Shown here in pieces: positions 7,980-16,365 of a stretch of DNA of 45,904 bases. The DNA comes from Candidatus Obscuribacterales bacterium (GTDB taxonomy: Bacteria; Cyanobacteriota; Vampirovibrionia; Obscuribacterales; Obscuribacteraceae), in assembly GCA_020050685.1 (NCBI GenBank), contig JAGVKG010000039.1:1-45904 (forward strand), written 5' to 3'. The position numbers were made by a program, and so were the translations under genes. Every line of letters starts with the position of its first letter. Within the stretch, counting starts at the first letter, position 1. Under the pieces are notes generated by a model, which was given only the letters and a program-made list of their open reading frames with translations, had not been told where the DNA came from and did no database searches.

Positions 7980-8972
7980 TTATTTGAACTTGCCGTAAGA
8001 ATGCAGGCCGCCAAAGCCCAGGGAATTGAAGCCCAAGAAGGTTAAAAGCGTGAGTAAAAGCCCGCAGATTGTCACCAAGGACAAAGACTCTGCCTTGCAC
8101 TCGCGATGCACTCTTAAATGGATATAGGCGGCATAGGAAAGCCAGGTGACAAGCGCCATTGATTCTTTGGGATCCCAGGACCAATAGGTGCCCCAGGCAT
8201 GGTTTGCCCAAAGTCCGCCCGTAATAATGCCGATGGTTAAAAGGGGAAAGCCAATTGTGATGGCTCGATATGCCACTTCATCGAAAAGTTCAGCGCGCTT
8301 CTGGTCGGCTTTCTTTTCGTCAATCTTCTTCAATGATTTTGCCGCACCGAGAACGCCAGCCAAACTGCCGAAGACAAACATGCCTTGCAAGACAAATGTA
8401 TTGGTGTCGGTGAAGGTGCCGAGCGCAATTGCTGTCGCGGCAAGCGCCAAAGCCGCTATACAAGACCATACTGAAAGGATGCGACCGGATGCCCAAAGTT
8501 GGCAGAAGCCGGAAAGACCGGCCAGGAAAAACATGGCATAAGAACAAATCAGTGGTGGCACGTGAATTTGTCGCCAATAACTAACAAGGGCAGGCACCAG
8601 AGGGGAAATCTCGTGTTGGCTTTGTGGGAGCCAACTGCCGTAAATAAAAAATAGGGCGGCCGTCATGGAAGCCAGCCAACCAAGTTGGTGTACGCCGTAA
8701 GATTTGGCCAAGAATAAATAGGCACCGGTGGTTGCCCAGGCAAACCAAAGCAAGGCTTCGTATAAATTAGCAAGCGGGAAACGATTTGCTTCGATGCCGC
8801 GACCGACAATCGCCATACTGAGAGCAATGAAGCCGACCGCCATGACAAAGGTGGCGATTTTGATCATCAAAGGCTGCCAGCGTTTGAAGGCATTGGAGCC
8901 GACGAATACCCAGAACGACATGACAGAAGAAATGCCGGCGGTGTTGGTTAGTGCTAGTTGGAGGTCGGACAT
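7980..8972 (-). CDS. ccsA: System II cytochrome c biogenesis haem-handling protein CcsA (also called CcsB or ResC)
   Basis: This 330-residue polytopic membrane protein has about eight hydrophobic segments. The tryptophan-rich WWD motif WGTYWSWDPKE lies at about 260-270. Conserved histidines at 137 (QIHVPP), 258 (just before the WWD motif) and 324 (GLHSYG) fit haem-ligand positions. With Ccs1 it forms the synthase that delivers and attaches haem to CXXCH apocytochromes on the outer face of the membrane. Its ATG overlaps the end of ccs1 by 19 bp, so the two are translationally coupled. Length and ending match the family. It indicates that the organism makes c-type cytochromes and therefore respires. 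Confidence 0.92.
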   Translation of the reverse strand: MSDLQLALTNTAGISSVMSFWVFVGSNAFKRWQPLMIKIATFVMAVGFIALSMAIVGRGIEANRFPLANLYEALLWFAWATTGAYLFLAKSYGVHQLGWLASMTAALFFIYGSWLPQSQHEISPLVPALVSYWRQIHVPPLICSYAMFFLAGLSGFCQLWASGRILSVWSCIAALALAATAIALGTFTDTNTFVLQGMFVFGSLAGVLGAAKSLKKIDEKKADQKRAELFDEVAYRAITIGFPLLTIGIITGGLWANHAWGTYWSWDPKESMALVTWLSYAAYIHLRVHRECKAESLSLVTICGLLLTLLTFLGFNSLGFGGLHSYGKFK

Positions 8973-10414
8973 AGGGCTATATTTCCTTCGTTTTCCGGGT
9001 CATTTTTTTGGTCGTCTATTTTCGTTGATTGTGCTTCTTGGGCTAATGCTTCTTCAATTTCTGCGGCAATTTTTTGCAGATCTTTTTCGAAGGCTTGTTT
9101 GGCTTTGTAAGAAGTGCCACCAAAGACAAGCTGGCAAGCCGCCTTTCCATTCACGTCGAGATCTTGGGCTTGGGCCCAAACTTGGCGGTAAGGCACGGAA
9201 GCCAGCAATACTCCGAGCATGATGAAGCCAAATGCCGTGTACGTTAAAGGCAGCGCTGGATCGCATTTGTATTGTAAGCCAGTAACCGGAACCACTTTGT
9301 TGAATTGGATTTTGACTGAGCCAAAGTCTTTCGCTTGGTTGGGGGAAATTTCCGCCAGCAATTTTGGCGCCTGCCAATTTGGTGTCTTGCCGAAAACGCG
9401 CAAGGGTGCAGTTTGATTGCGTGCTGAAAATATCAAAATGGTTCCGGAACCCAGTGGCAAAAACGCGGCATAGAGTTTGCCCATTGGTCTGAGTTCTAGT
9501 TCTTGTTTGTGATCATTAAAGGTTAAGGCGACTGTGTCCAATCCCCAGCTTGATTGATAGATGTCCACACCATCGTACGTCAGGGGATTGTTGACGGATA
9601 TTTGTTGGCGCTTAACCGGCTTGCCTTGAGAATCAATTACCACCAGATCCGAATACCATTGCTTTGGATCGCCAGAAGGATAATCTTCCCTCTCGGTTTT
9701 TTCTACTTTGACTCGCCAATTAGGCAGCTTACCAATCCAGAGTTTAGAATGTTCAGAGTCGGCAAAGGAAAGACTATCGCCTAAGCGTACAGGTTGAAAA
9801 CCAGAAAAACCTGTCCAAGAAGTAATGGTTACACCGCAAAGCAAAGACAAAAGACCAACGTGCGTCACACTCGGTGCTAGTCGGCCGAACTTGCCTTGCT
9901 CACCGGCCAATTGTGATTCTTGCAAATAGACTTTGTAAAATTTCTTCTTCAATTTTTGGGCAAGCAAACTCATGGCCTGGTTCTTGCTGACTGGCAAAAT
10001 CAGCGATTGGCTAATGGGTAGTTTTTCGATTGCTGCTTTTTTTAGAAATATTGGTGGCTTTCTGAGGAGAATAAGTTTCGGAAAGACTCTTTGAAAAGAT
10101 GCCGCTACCAAACTTACTGTGAGGAAACCGATTAAAACGAGAAACCAAACAGAGTGAAAAATATCGCTTATGCCGGCGTTGATCAAAACTTGAGCAAACT
10201 GTTCGCCGAACTGATCAATCACTTTCTGCTGCCCGACTTGTGATTCTTGCGGGCACCAAGCACCAATCAAAACAGTCAGCGCGGTTAAACTTAAAAGCGT
10301 GACTGCCAGGCGCACGGAGCCGAGAAAGCGAATCACGCTATTGTATGCGGCTTGCCAATCACTCGGTGGAGCTGTCGTCTGTGTTTCTGGTTTTTCTGTT
10401 TTTGTAAGAGTCAT
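8954..10414 (-). CDS. ccs1: System II cytochrome c biogenesis protein Ccs1 (ResB family)
   Basis: The 486-residue product has transmembrane segments near 28-47, 87-104, 182-200 and 393-412, with a large extracytoplasmic domain between the last two, the ResB/Ccs1 layout. Typical segments are FLGSVRLAVTLL at the N-terminus, GRLAPSVTHVGLLSLL and LTYDGVDIYQSSWG. It partners CcsA in cytochrome c assembly. The gene follows the polyprenyl synthase gene by 14 bp and overlaps ccsA, giving a three-gene operon. The last 60 residues are charged and cytoplasmic. No CcdA or thioredoxin-like reductase gene is nearby; those are presumably elsewhere. Confidence 0.9.
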   Translation of the reverse strand: MTLTKTEKPETQTTAPPSDWQAAYNSVIRFLGSVRLAVTLLSLTALTVLIGAWCPQESQVGQQKVIDQFGEQFAQVLINAGISDIFHSVWFLVLIGFLTVSLVAASFQRVFPKLILLRKPPIFLKKAAIEKLPISQSLILPVSKNQAMSLLAQKLKKKFYKVYLQESQLAGEQGKFGRLAPSVTHVGLLSLLCGVTITSWTGFSGFQPVRLGDSLSFADSEHSKLWIGKLPNWRVKVEKTEREDYPSGDPKQWYSDLVVIDSQGKPVKRQQISVNNPLTYDGVDIYQSSWGLDTVALTFNDHKQELELRPMGKLYAAFLPLGSGTILIFSARNQTAPLRVFGKTPNWQAPKLLAEISPNQAKDFGSVKIQFNKVVPVTGLQYKCDPALPLTYTAFGFIMLGVLLASVPYRQVWAQAQDLDVNGKAACQLVFGGTSYKAKQAFEKDLQKIAAEIEEALAQEAQSTKIDDQKNDPENEGNIALCPTSN

Positions 10415-10428
10415 GCCGGTAGGTTTTT

Positions 10429-11535
10429 TTATGTGCTGCGTTGAAGCATGAAATCAGCTAGTGAATGAAGCGATTGACGATAAGGGCTTTCGGGCAGATA
10501 ATCCGCGAGCAACTGGTGACAGACCTTAGCGTAACCGTGAGCCAGCGCCATCGTTGATTCTATTGCGCCCGTGTCTCGAATAATCTCAAGTGCTTCTGCC
10601 AGTGCTTCTTCGTTACTCTCACTGGAAATAGCTCGCGACGTAATCAATTTTTCCAAGTTCTTTGCGGCTTGGTCTTTGCGTTCAAGGACGAAAAGTGCCG
10701 GTGCTGTGATTACGCCATTGGCCAAATCAGATCCGGCCGGTTTGCCGAGTTTGCTTTCACTTGAAGTTACATCCAACAGGTCATCAATTATTTGGAAACA
10801 GATGCCGAGGTTCAAGCCATAGTCACTCATGGCTGTTACAACCCGATCACTTTGATTGTTGAGAATGGCGGCGGACTTGCAACCAGCCGCAAACAATGAG
10901 GCTGTCTTGCAGACGGATTTGCGAATGTAATTATCCCAATTGACTGTGCAGAGATACTTCTGCTGCATCTGGGCTAGTTCACCAGCGCACAAATCACCAA
11001 GCACCTGTCCATAAATCCCGACAATCGTCGGGCTTTGCAATTTAGCTAAACAAATAGAAGCTTGGGCAAACAAAAGATCGCCAACCAAAACAGCAAGCTT
11101 ATCATTCCACTTGCGATTGACCGTTTCCTTGCCGCGGCGCAAGTTGGCTTGATCGATTACATCATCGTGTACAAGGGAGGCTGTGTGAATCAGCTCAGTC
11201 AAAACGGAAAGTATGATTTGCAATTGGTCAACATCATTGCCGGATGTGGCACGCGCCGAAAGCAAACATAAGGCGGGGCGAATTCTCTTGCCACCAGCTT
11301 GGAAAATCTGAGACAAAAGTTCCGTGACAAAAGTGCTGTTATCTACCAAGTTGCTGCGCAGAAAGCTTTCCGACTCAGTCAATTCCTTTTGCACTGGTGC
11401 AAGAATGGTGCTTAGGTCTTGTGGTCTTTCCGAAGCTGCACAAGGCGGTGCACAAGAAGTATCCGCTCCGGGAGAAGAATTCTTCTGGGAAACGTCTTGA
11501 TTTTCGCCGACACTGTTTGCGCCGATTTGGGTCAT
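10429..11535 (-). CDS. ispB: All-trans polyprenyl diphosphate synthase (IspB/solanesyl type)
   Basis: This 368-residue enzyme elongates allylic diphosphates with isopentenyl diphosphate to make the isoprenoid tail of quinones. The first aspartate-rich motif is in LVHDDVID followed by RRGKETVN; the second is QIIDDLLDVT, followed by LGKPAGSDL. The G-G-K-R-I-R-P-A-L segment that binds substrate is intact. The first 45 or so residues are low-complexity and poorly conserved, so a later start is possible, and no clear ribosome binding site precedes ATG 11535. Co-transcription with ccs1-ccsA links quinone-tail and cytochrome synthesis, a respiratory theme. Product chain length cannot be read from the sequence. 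Confidence 0.88.
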   Translation of the reverse strand: MTQIGANSVGENQDVSQKNSSPGADTSCAPPCAASERPQDLSTILAPVQKELTESESFLRSNLVDNSTFVTELLSQIFQAGGKRIRPALCLLSARATSGNDVDQLQIILSVLTELIHTASLVHDDVIDQANLRRGKETVNRKWNDKLAVLVGDLLFAQASICLAKLQSPTIVGIYGQVLGDLCAGELAQMQQKYLCTVNWDNYIRKSVCKTASLFAAGCKSAAILNNQSDRVVTAMSDYGLNLGICFQIIDDLLDVTSSESKLGKPAGSDLANGVITAPALFVLERKDQAAKNLEKLITSRAISSESNEEALAEALEIIRDTGAIESTMALAHGYAKVCHQLLADYLPESPYRQSLHSLADFMLQRST

Positions 11536-11702
11536 GGAGAAATCAGTCTCTCTTATGAGTGGTCATCTGAGCTAGCTTTCCACATTGCCTAGAGGCAGTC
11601 AAGTAAAAGGCCGTAATGTCTATAAAATAGAAAAGTGAACCTAAAACTGGCAAATGTGAGACAAATCAAAACTGGTCAGGCTGATTAATCGCCAGGTGGA
11701 TG

Positions 11703-11732
11703 TTGACAAGCTTTACAAGACGTCAAAATAAT
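11703..11732 (+). promoter_or_regulatory. Candidate sigma-70 promoter for the small ORF and dapL
   Basis: TTGACA (11703-11708) matches the -35 consensus fully and AATAAT (11727-11732) matches -10 at five of six positions, with an 18-bp spacer. It would start transcription near 11740, just before the ribosome binding site of the 32-codon ORF. The rest of this roughly 345-bp gap holds nothing else I can support, apart from the undetermined promoter of the divergent polyprenyl synthase operon. Confidence 0.55.
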
Positions 11733-11767
11733 GGCGCCTATTGCCCATTTCTCAAGGATTCTAGATT

Positions 11768-11866
11768 ATGATTAGTTTGCTTGCGAACTGGTTTTTTGGC
11801 AGAAAAATTTATGGTGCTTGCCAAGAAATTATCAGTGACTTTGTGCAAATTAGTGCATTCTTATGA
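11768..11866 (+). CDS. Putative 32-residue leader or small protein upstream of dapL
   Basis: ATG 11768 is preceded by AAGGA with a 9-base spacer (11754-11758), and the frame ends at TGA 11864-11866, directly against ATG 11867 and 15 bp before the chosen dapL start. The peptide begins MISLLANWFFGRKIYGACQE and is hydrophobic to amphipathic. The match of promoter, ribosome binding site and stop/start junction argues for translation, perhaps coupled to dapL. It is not lysine-rich, so a classical attenuation leader for lysine is not evident. It could also be a chance ORF. Confidence 0.45.
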   Translation: MISLLANWFFGRKIYGACQEIISDFVQISAFL

Positions 11867-11881
11867 ATGGAGATTGAGATT

Positions 11882-13069
11882 ATGGAAGTTGCCAAACGAA
11901 TGAAAGCGATTCCGCCTTACGTTTTTGCTGCCATTGGCAAGCGGGCGGCAGAAAAGGCGGCAGCCGGCGTTGATGTAATCAATCTAGGAATTGGCGATCC
12001 CGATCAACCGACGCCAAAACATATAGTAGATGCGATGCATAAAGCCATTGATGATCCGGTCAATCATCGTTATCCACCATTTGGTGGCACGCCGGCTTTT
12101 AAACAAGCAGCCAGCAAGTGGTGCAAGACTCGCTTTGGTATAGATATTGATCCAGCTTCGGAAATTACTTCCTTGATTGGTACAAAGGAAGGCTTGCACA
12201 ATATCATCATGGCTTATGTTGATGCCGGCGATATTACTTTGGTACCGGATCCGGCTTATCCGGTGTATCAAAACTCGACTTATCTGGCTGGCGGGACGCC
12301 GCATTTCATGCCGCTTCTGCCTGAGCGCGGCTACTTGCCGAGCCTTGCGGCAATTCCGCAAAACATTGCCCAAAAGGCCAAGTTGATGTTGATCAACTAT
12401 CCCAACAATCCCACTGCCGGCGTTTGTGATTTGGCATTTTTGGAAGAAGTGGTGGCATTTGCCCGAAAGCACGACATACTTTTGGTGTCGGATCTGGCTT
12501 ATTCGGAAATGACTTTTGATGGTTACAAGGCGCATTCCATATTTGAAATTCCTGGTGCAAAAGATATAGCCATCGAACTGCAAACTTTGTCCAAGGCCTT
12601 CAACATGACGGGATGGCGCGTTGGTTATGCAATTGGCAATCAGGAAGCCGTTAAGAATTTGGCGGCAATTAAATCCAATATTGACACGGATATTTTCCGC
12701 GCTATACAGATGGCAGCCATTGCTGCTTTTGAGGGACCGCAGGATCATATCGCTCTCTGCAATAAGCTTTATACGGGAAGGCGCGATTTGGCAATTAAGA
12801 ATTTACGCAAACTTGGTTGGAGTGTAGAACCAAACAAAGCGACATTTTATATGTGGTTGCCTGTGCCAAAGGGAATGACTTCCAATGACTTTTCTACAAT
12901 GATGTTGGACAAGTGCGGCATTGTTGTTCCGCCAGGCACTGCTTATGGTCCGAGCGGTGAAGGTTACTTCCGCATTTCGCTTTGCTGTGATGAAGCTCGT
13001 TTACAACAAGCTTTCGACCGTATGGTGGAGCACGCTGTTTACTTTGAACCACAAGCCGCTAAAGTCTAA
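11882..13069 (+). CDS. dapL: LL-diaminopimelate aminotransferase
   Basis: This 395-residue fold-type I PLP enzyme converts tetrahydrodipicolinate directly to LL-diaminopimelate, the shortcut lysine and peptidoglycan route used by Cyanobacteria and plants. Visible signatures are INLGIGDPDQPTP at the N-terminus, HRYPPFGGTPAFKQA, NYPNNPTAG, and the PLP-binding Lys238 in TLSKAFNMTGWRVGY. ATG 11882 was chosen because GGAG lies 9 bases upstream; ATG 11867 in frame would add five residues. Homologous aminotransferases of class I/II with other substrates are the main alternative, but the N-terminal KRMKAIPPYVFAAI and overall pattern favour DapL. It lies directly downstream of a 32-codon ORF. Confidence 0.85.
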   Translation: MEVAKRMKAIPPYVFAAIGKRAAEKAAAGVDVINLGIGDPDQPTPKHIVDAMHKAIDDPVNHRYPPFGGTPAFKQAASKWCKTRFGIDIDPASEITSLIGTKEGLHNIIMAYVDAGDITLVPDPAYPVYQNSTYLAGGTPHFMPLLPERGYLPSLAAIPQNIAQKAKLMLINYPNNPTAGVCDLAFLEEVVAFARKHDILLVSDLAYSEMTFDGYKAHSIFEIPGAKDIAIELQTLSKAFNMTGWRVGYAIGNQEAVKNLAAIKSNIDTDIFRAIQMAAIAAFEGPQDHIALCNKLYTGRRDLAIKNLRKLGWSVEPNKATFYMWLPVPKGMTSNDFSTMMLDKCGIVVPPGTAYGPSGEGYFRISLCCDEARLQQAFDRMVEHAVYFEPQAAKV

Positions 13070-13119
13070 TAAAATGTTCGTGACCGAGACCGTATTTGCT
13101 GTTTAAGAAAGGTAAGATT

Positions 13120-13869
13120 GTGCCAGATCTAGCAGAAGTCAAATTGTATGAAGACTATTTTGAGCTTGATATGGGACAAGAAAGAATGCCGGTCTATACG
13201 GCAGGACCGAAAGATTCCAAAGCGTATCCTGGTTTGATTGTCATTCACGAGATCTTTGGCTTCAACGATCATATAGCCGATCTGGCTCGGCGATTTGCTA
13301 GAACAGGCATGCGGGTTTTTGCGCCAGACTTATTTTCTGCTGCCGATCGTTTGCGCCTTGATCGTAACGATTTGGATTCAATGCGCAAGCTTTGGTCCGG
13401 CATTGCCGATGCGCACATCATTGAAGCTTTGCAAAAGTTACTTGTCCATATTCGGGCCGAGAAAAATGTCGTGTCCGATCAAATTGGTGTAATTGGCTAT
13501 TGCATGGGTGGTGCCATTGCTTTCATGTTTGCTGGTGAAACAAAGGAATTAGCCTTCGTTTGTGATTACTACGGACGAATTCAATATCCCCAACTTTCAG
13601 AGGATAAACCCAAGCATCCAATTGATTATGCAAGTGGTATCAATTGCCCGGTTCTAGGATTGTTTTCCAAGACCGATGAATTGATTCCTCTGGAACAAGT
13701 TAATGCGCTTGAGTCGCGATTGAAGGAATTAGGCAAGACAACTGAATTCAAAGTCTATGATGCACCGCATGCATTCTTTAACGATACACGCGAGCATTAT
13801 GACAAGGATGCCGCAGAAGATGCCTGGACTCGCACGCTTGCCTTCATCGATAAAGCTATCCGGACCTAA
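13120..13869 (+). CDS. Dienelactone hydrolase family protein
   Basis: This 249-residue alpha/beta hydrolase starts at GTG 13120, with AAAGG 7 bases upstream; the TTG at 13096 is less likely. The catalytic triad is clear: Cys128 in GYCMGG, Asp186 in KTDELIP and His217 in PHAFFND. IHEIFGFNDHI carries the family Glu that orients the Cys. Family members hydrolyse dienelactone and related esters or lactones; the substrate here is unknown because no aromatic-degradation genes are close. It follows dapL by 50 bp on the same strand and may be co-transcribed. Confidence 0.85.
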   Translation: MPDLAEVKLYEDYFELDMGQERMPVYTAGPKDSKAYPGLIVIHEIFGFNDHIADLARRFARTGMRVFAPDLFSAADRLRLDRNDLDSMRKLWSGIADAHIIEALQKLLVHIRAEKNVVSDQIGVIGYCMGGAIAFMFAGETKELAFVCDYYGRIQYPQLSEDKPKHPIDYASGINCPVLGLFSKTDELIPLEQVNALESRLKELGKTTEFKVYDAPHAFFNDTREHYDKDAAEDAWTRTLAFIDKAIRT

Positions 13870-13893
13870 TCAAAACCAAGGGCAAGCACATTC

Positions 13894-16281
13894 ATGAGAG
13901 AAAGACAAAATAATCTTGCTCAATTGAGAAGGCTTGTTCTAGAAACAACTCAATCTGAATCAGAATTGGAAAATCGTCGGTCTCTGGTTGGCCTCTTGCT
14001 TTTGTTTGCCATTAAATTGATTGAAGCAAATCAGGATAACAGGACTTTTTCAGCGGCAATTGAGCAGAAGGTGGCAAATCTTTATCGAGAGCTTGCCAAA
14101 ATAACTACAAAAGATATTCTCTCAGCTCTTCCTGATCTTGCAAGCATTAGCAATCAGAAGCTTGAAACACTTTGGCAAAAACTTAGTCAACCAAAAATGC
14201 AGTCACTGTTTTCGGATGAGTCTTACCTGGGATATATTTATCAATTTTTCTCCACTGGATTACGTAAGGGAATCCATCTTGATTTGGAACAGGGAAATAA
14301 GACTCTCTCCCATAAGCAGTTGGTTGCCTTCACTCAACTTTATACACCAGACTGGGTGGTGGACTTTCTTTTGCAAAATACAGTTTTACCGCAATGGAAA
14401 TCCGGTTTGTCGGAAAGTGTAAATAGAAACTTTTGTCTGGAAGATCTGAGCCTATCGCGTCCGAAACATCATGGGAAAACGGCAGGCGAATTGAAGTTGA
14501 TTGATCCGGCTTGCGGTGCTGGCCATTTTTTGGTGCGAGCTTTGGATTTGTTTGGCAATCTTTATGCTTCTGAGGGAATGTCTTCTGATCAAGCTTTGCA
14601 GGCGGCTATCGAAAATAACTTGTTCGGAACAGATATTGATCCCATGGCATTATGGGTCTGTTCGCTTGTGCTTTTGACAAGGTGTTTGCGTTTGGGTGTG
14701 GAAGAAATTCCACGGCTGAACCTAGTGTCAGTCAAAGATAATGGTAAAGACGACACAGATAATTTGCATAACTTGTTGGGTAGTCTTTCTCAGGATTTCC
14801 CCGCAGGTCACATCCTCAAGCAAAGCTACGATGTTGTCGTGACCAATCCACCATATATTGGTCGGAAGCTTTTGGATAGAAGCTTGAAGGTGCAACTTAA
14901 AAGGCTTTATCCGACTGCACATCACGACTTGTGTGCGGCATTTGTGGCGCGTGGAATTGAACTGCTCAAAGCTGATGGACGCTTGGGTCTAATTGGCCAA
15001 GCATCATTGCTTTATTTGCCCAGTTATCAGGATCTCAGGAAAGAACTAATTGAAAAATGCAATCTGATTTCTGTCGTAGAAGCAGGACCGGGTGTATTCC
15101 CATTGCATGGCGGTGAAAAGGTTAATAGCGCACTGATGGTGATTGCTAATCAGGCTGCCACTACGTCCCACCGCTCATGTTTTATTGATCTGACAAGCTT
15201 CGAGAAAAAGGCAGATGGCTTGAATGAATTGATTAAGACGGGCAATTATCAAACTAGTGAGCACGTTTTTCTGCGACAACAAAATGCGTTTCTGGCTTAT
15301 GACAGATGCTCATACAACTATCGCTGCCCGGATGTTGTGCTTAAGCTAATGAAGATTTTGCCACCATTGTCCAACGTTGCAGATGTGCGTCAGGGACTTG
15401 CCACCACGGATAACAAACGTTTCGTGCGTTATTGGCAAGATGTTGATGCGCGCGAAATCGGCAAACGTTGGTTCCCGTACATAAAAGGAGGCGGCAGTCA
15501 GCGATGGTTGGGCACCATTGAGTATCTAGTTGATTGGCAAGACAATGGTGCAGCAATCAAACAAGCGGTTCAAACTGCTTATCCTTATCTCAAAGGCAAG
15601 ATCAAATGGGTAGTTAAGAATGAGGAATTTTACTTCCGCGCCGGTTTGACATTCTCATTTGTAAACACAGGTGATTTTGCAGTGAGAAAAATGCCTGCTG
15701 GTTGTATTTTTGACGTTGGTGGCAGTGCCATTTTTGCATACGATCTTCAAGAGCAAGACTACTTGCTTGCCTGTCTGAACTCGACATTCTCGCGGGCTGT
15801 TGCCCGCGTTCTCAATCCAACCGTTAACATGCAAGTTGGCGATTTAAGGAGACTGCCAGTTGTGACCGCAAGCCAGACTGAGAAAAGGCAACTGGCTGAA
15901 TTGGCTGGCAGCTGTTGCTTGATCACCGAGTGGCTTCTGCGCTTCGAGGAAGCTCGACTGGGCCGTTCCATACCGCAAGAAGTCATCGCTTGCCGGGAAG
16001 GTGCTGATTTAGGCTCTGTCTGGCAAAAATATTTTGATGAACGCAAAGTCAATTTGCTGAAGCTTGAAGAACTGGAAAAATCAATAGACGATCTCATTGT
16101 GAAGATAATCTCAAGACAAGCCGAACTGACTTTCCAGGAAAAGGAACAATTGGTTAATTGGTTGGCGCATCATCAGCACAAACAAAAATCAAATATGCTT
16201 GGCCCTAATGACTTTGAAACCTTTGAACAACTAATTGAAGCGTTTAGTTGCTCAACTCTTAGTTCTCGATCAATAAAATGA
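13894..16281 (+). CDS. PglX-like adenine-specific DNA methyltransferase, solitary
   Basis: This 795-residue N6-adenine methyltransferase has the SAM-binding motif DPACGAGHF (204-212), GTDIDPMALWVC (245-256) and the catalytic NPPYIG (318-323), i.e. Eco57I-type order. The C-terminal part carries QGLATTDNKRFVRYW, KRWFPYIKGGGSQRWLG and VDWQDNGAAIK, which resemble BREX PglX proteins and are probably target recognition. It is shorter than most PglX (about 1,200 residues). No BREX partner (brxA, B, C, pglZ, brxL), nuclease or specificity subunit occurs in the window. It may be an orphan epigenetic methylase, a type IIG-like relic or a defence remnant. A hairpin with a T-tract follows the gene. Confidence 0.82.
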   Translation: MRERQNNLAQLRRLVLETTQSESELENRRSLVGLLLLFAIKLIEANQDNRTFSAAIEQKVANLYRELAKITTKDILSALPDLASISNQKLETLWQKLSQPKMQSLFSDESYLGYIYQFFSTGLRKGIHLDLEQGNKTLSHKQLVAFTQLYTPDWVVDFLLQNTVLPQWKSGLSESVNRNFCLEDLSLSRPKHHGKTAGELKLIDPACGAGHFLVRALDLFGNLYASEGMSSDQALQAAIENNLFGTDIDPMALWVCSLVLLTRCLRLGVEEIPRLNLVSVKDNGKDDTDNLHNLLGSLSQDFPAGHILKQSYDVVVTNPPYIGRKLLDRSLKVQLKRLYPTAHHDLCAAFVARGIELLKADGRLGLIGQASLLYLPSYQDLRKELIEKCNLISVVEAGPGVFPLHGGEKVNSALMVIANQAATTSHRSCFIDLTSFEKKADGLNELIKTGNYQTSEHVFLRQQNAFLAYDRCSYNYRCPDVVLKLMKILPPLSNVADVRQGLATTDNKRFVRYWQDVDAREIGKRWFPYIKGGGSQRWLGTIEYLVDWQDNGAAIKQAVQTAYPYLKGKIKWVVKNEEFYFRAGLTFSFVNTGDFAVRKMPAGCIFDVGGSAIFAYDLQEQDYLLACLNSTFSRAVARVLNPTVNMQVGDLRRLPVVTASQTEKRQLAELAGSCCLITEWLLRFEEARLGRSIPQEVIACREGADLGSVWQKYFDERKVNLLKLEELEKSIDDLIVKIISRQAELTFQEKEQLVNWLAHHQHKQKSNMLGPNDFETFEQLIEAFSCSTLSSRSIK

Positions 16282-16329
16282 GATTGCGTCAGGATGTCTA
16301 AATAGTTTGAGTGGAAATTTGACTCATTC

Positions 16330-16356
16330 ATCCCTTATAGGGGATAGCGATTTTTT
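16330..16356 (+). terminator. Candidate intrinsic terminator after the methyltransferase gene
   Basis: ATCCC (16330-16334) and GGGAT (16341-16345) form a short stem around TTATAG. A six-T run follows at 16351-16356. The stem is short, so efficiency is uncertain. Confidence 0.5.
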
Positions 16357-16365
16357 CTTCCCAAG

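Noticed and set aside
13894-16281. A complete BREX or type I restriction system
   Set aside because: Only the methyltransferase is seen; neighbours are a hydrolase and an aminotransferase, with no nuclease, ATPase or PglZ.
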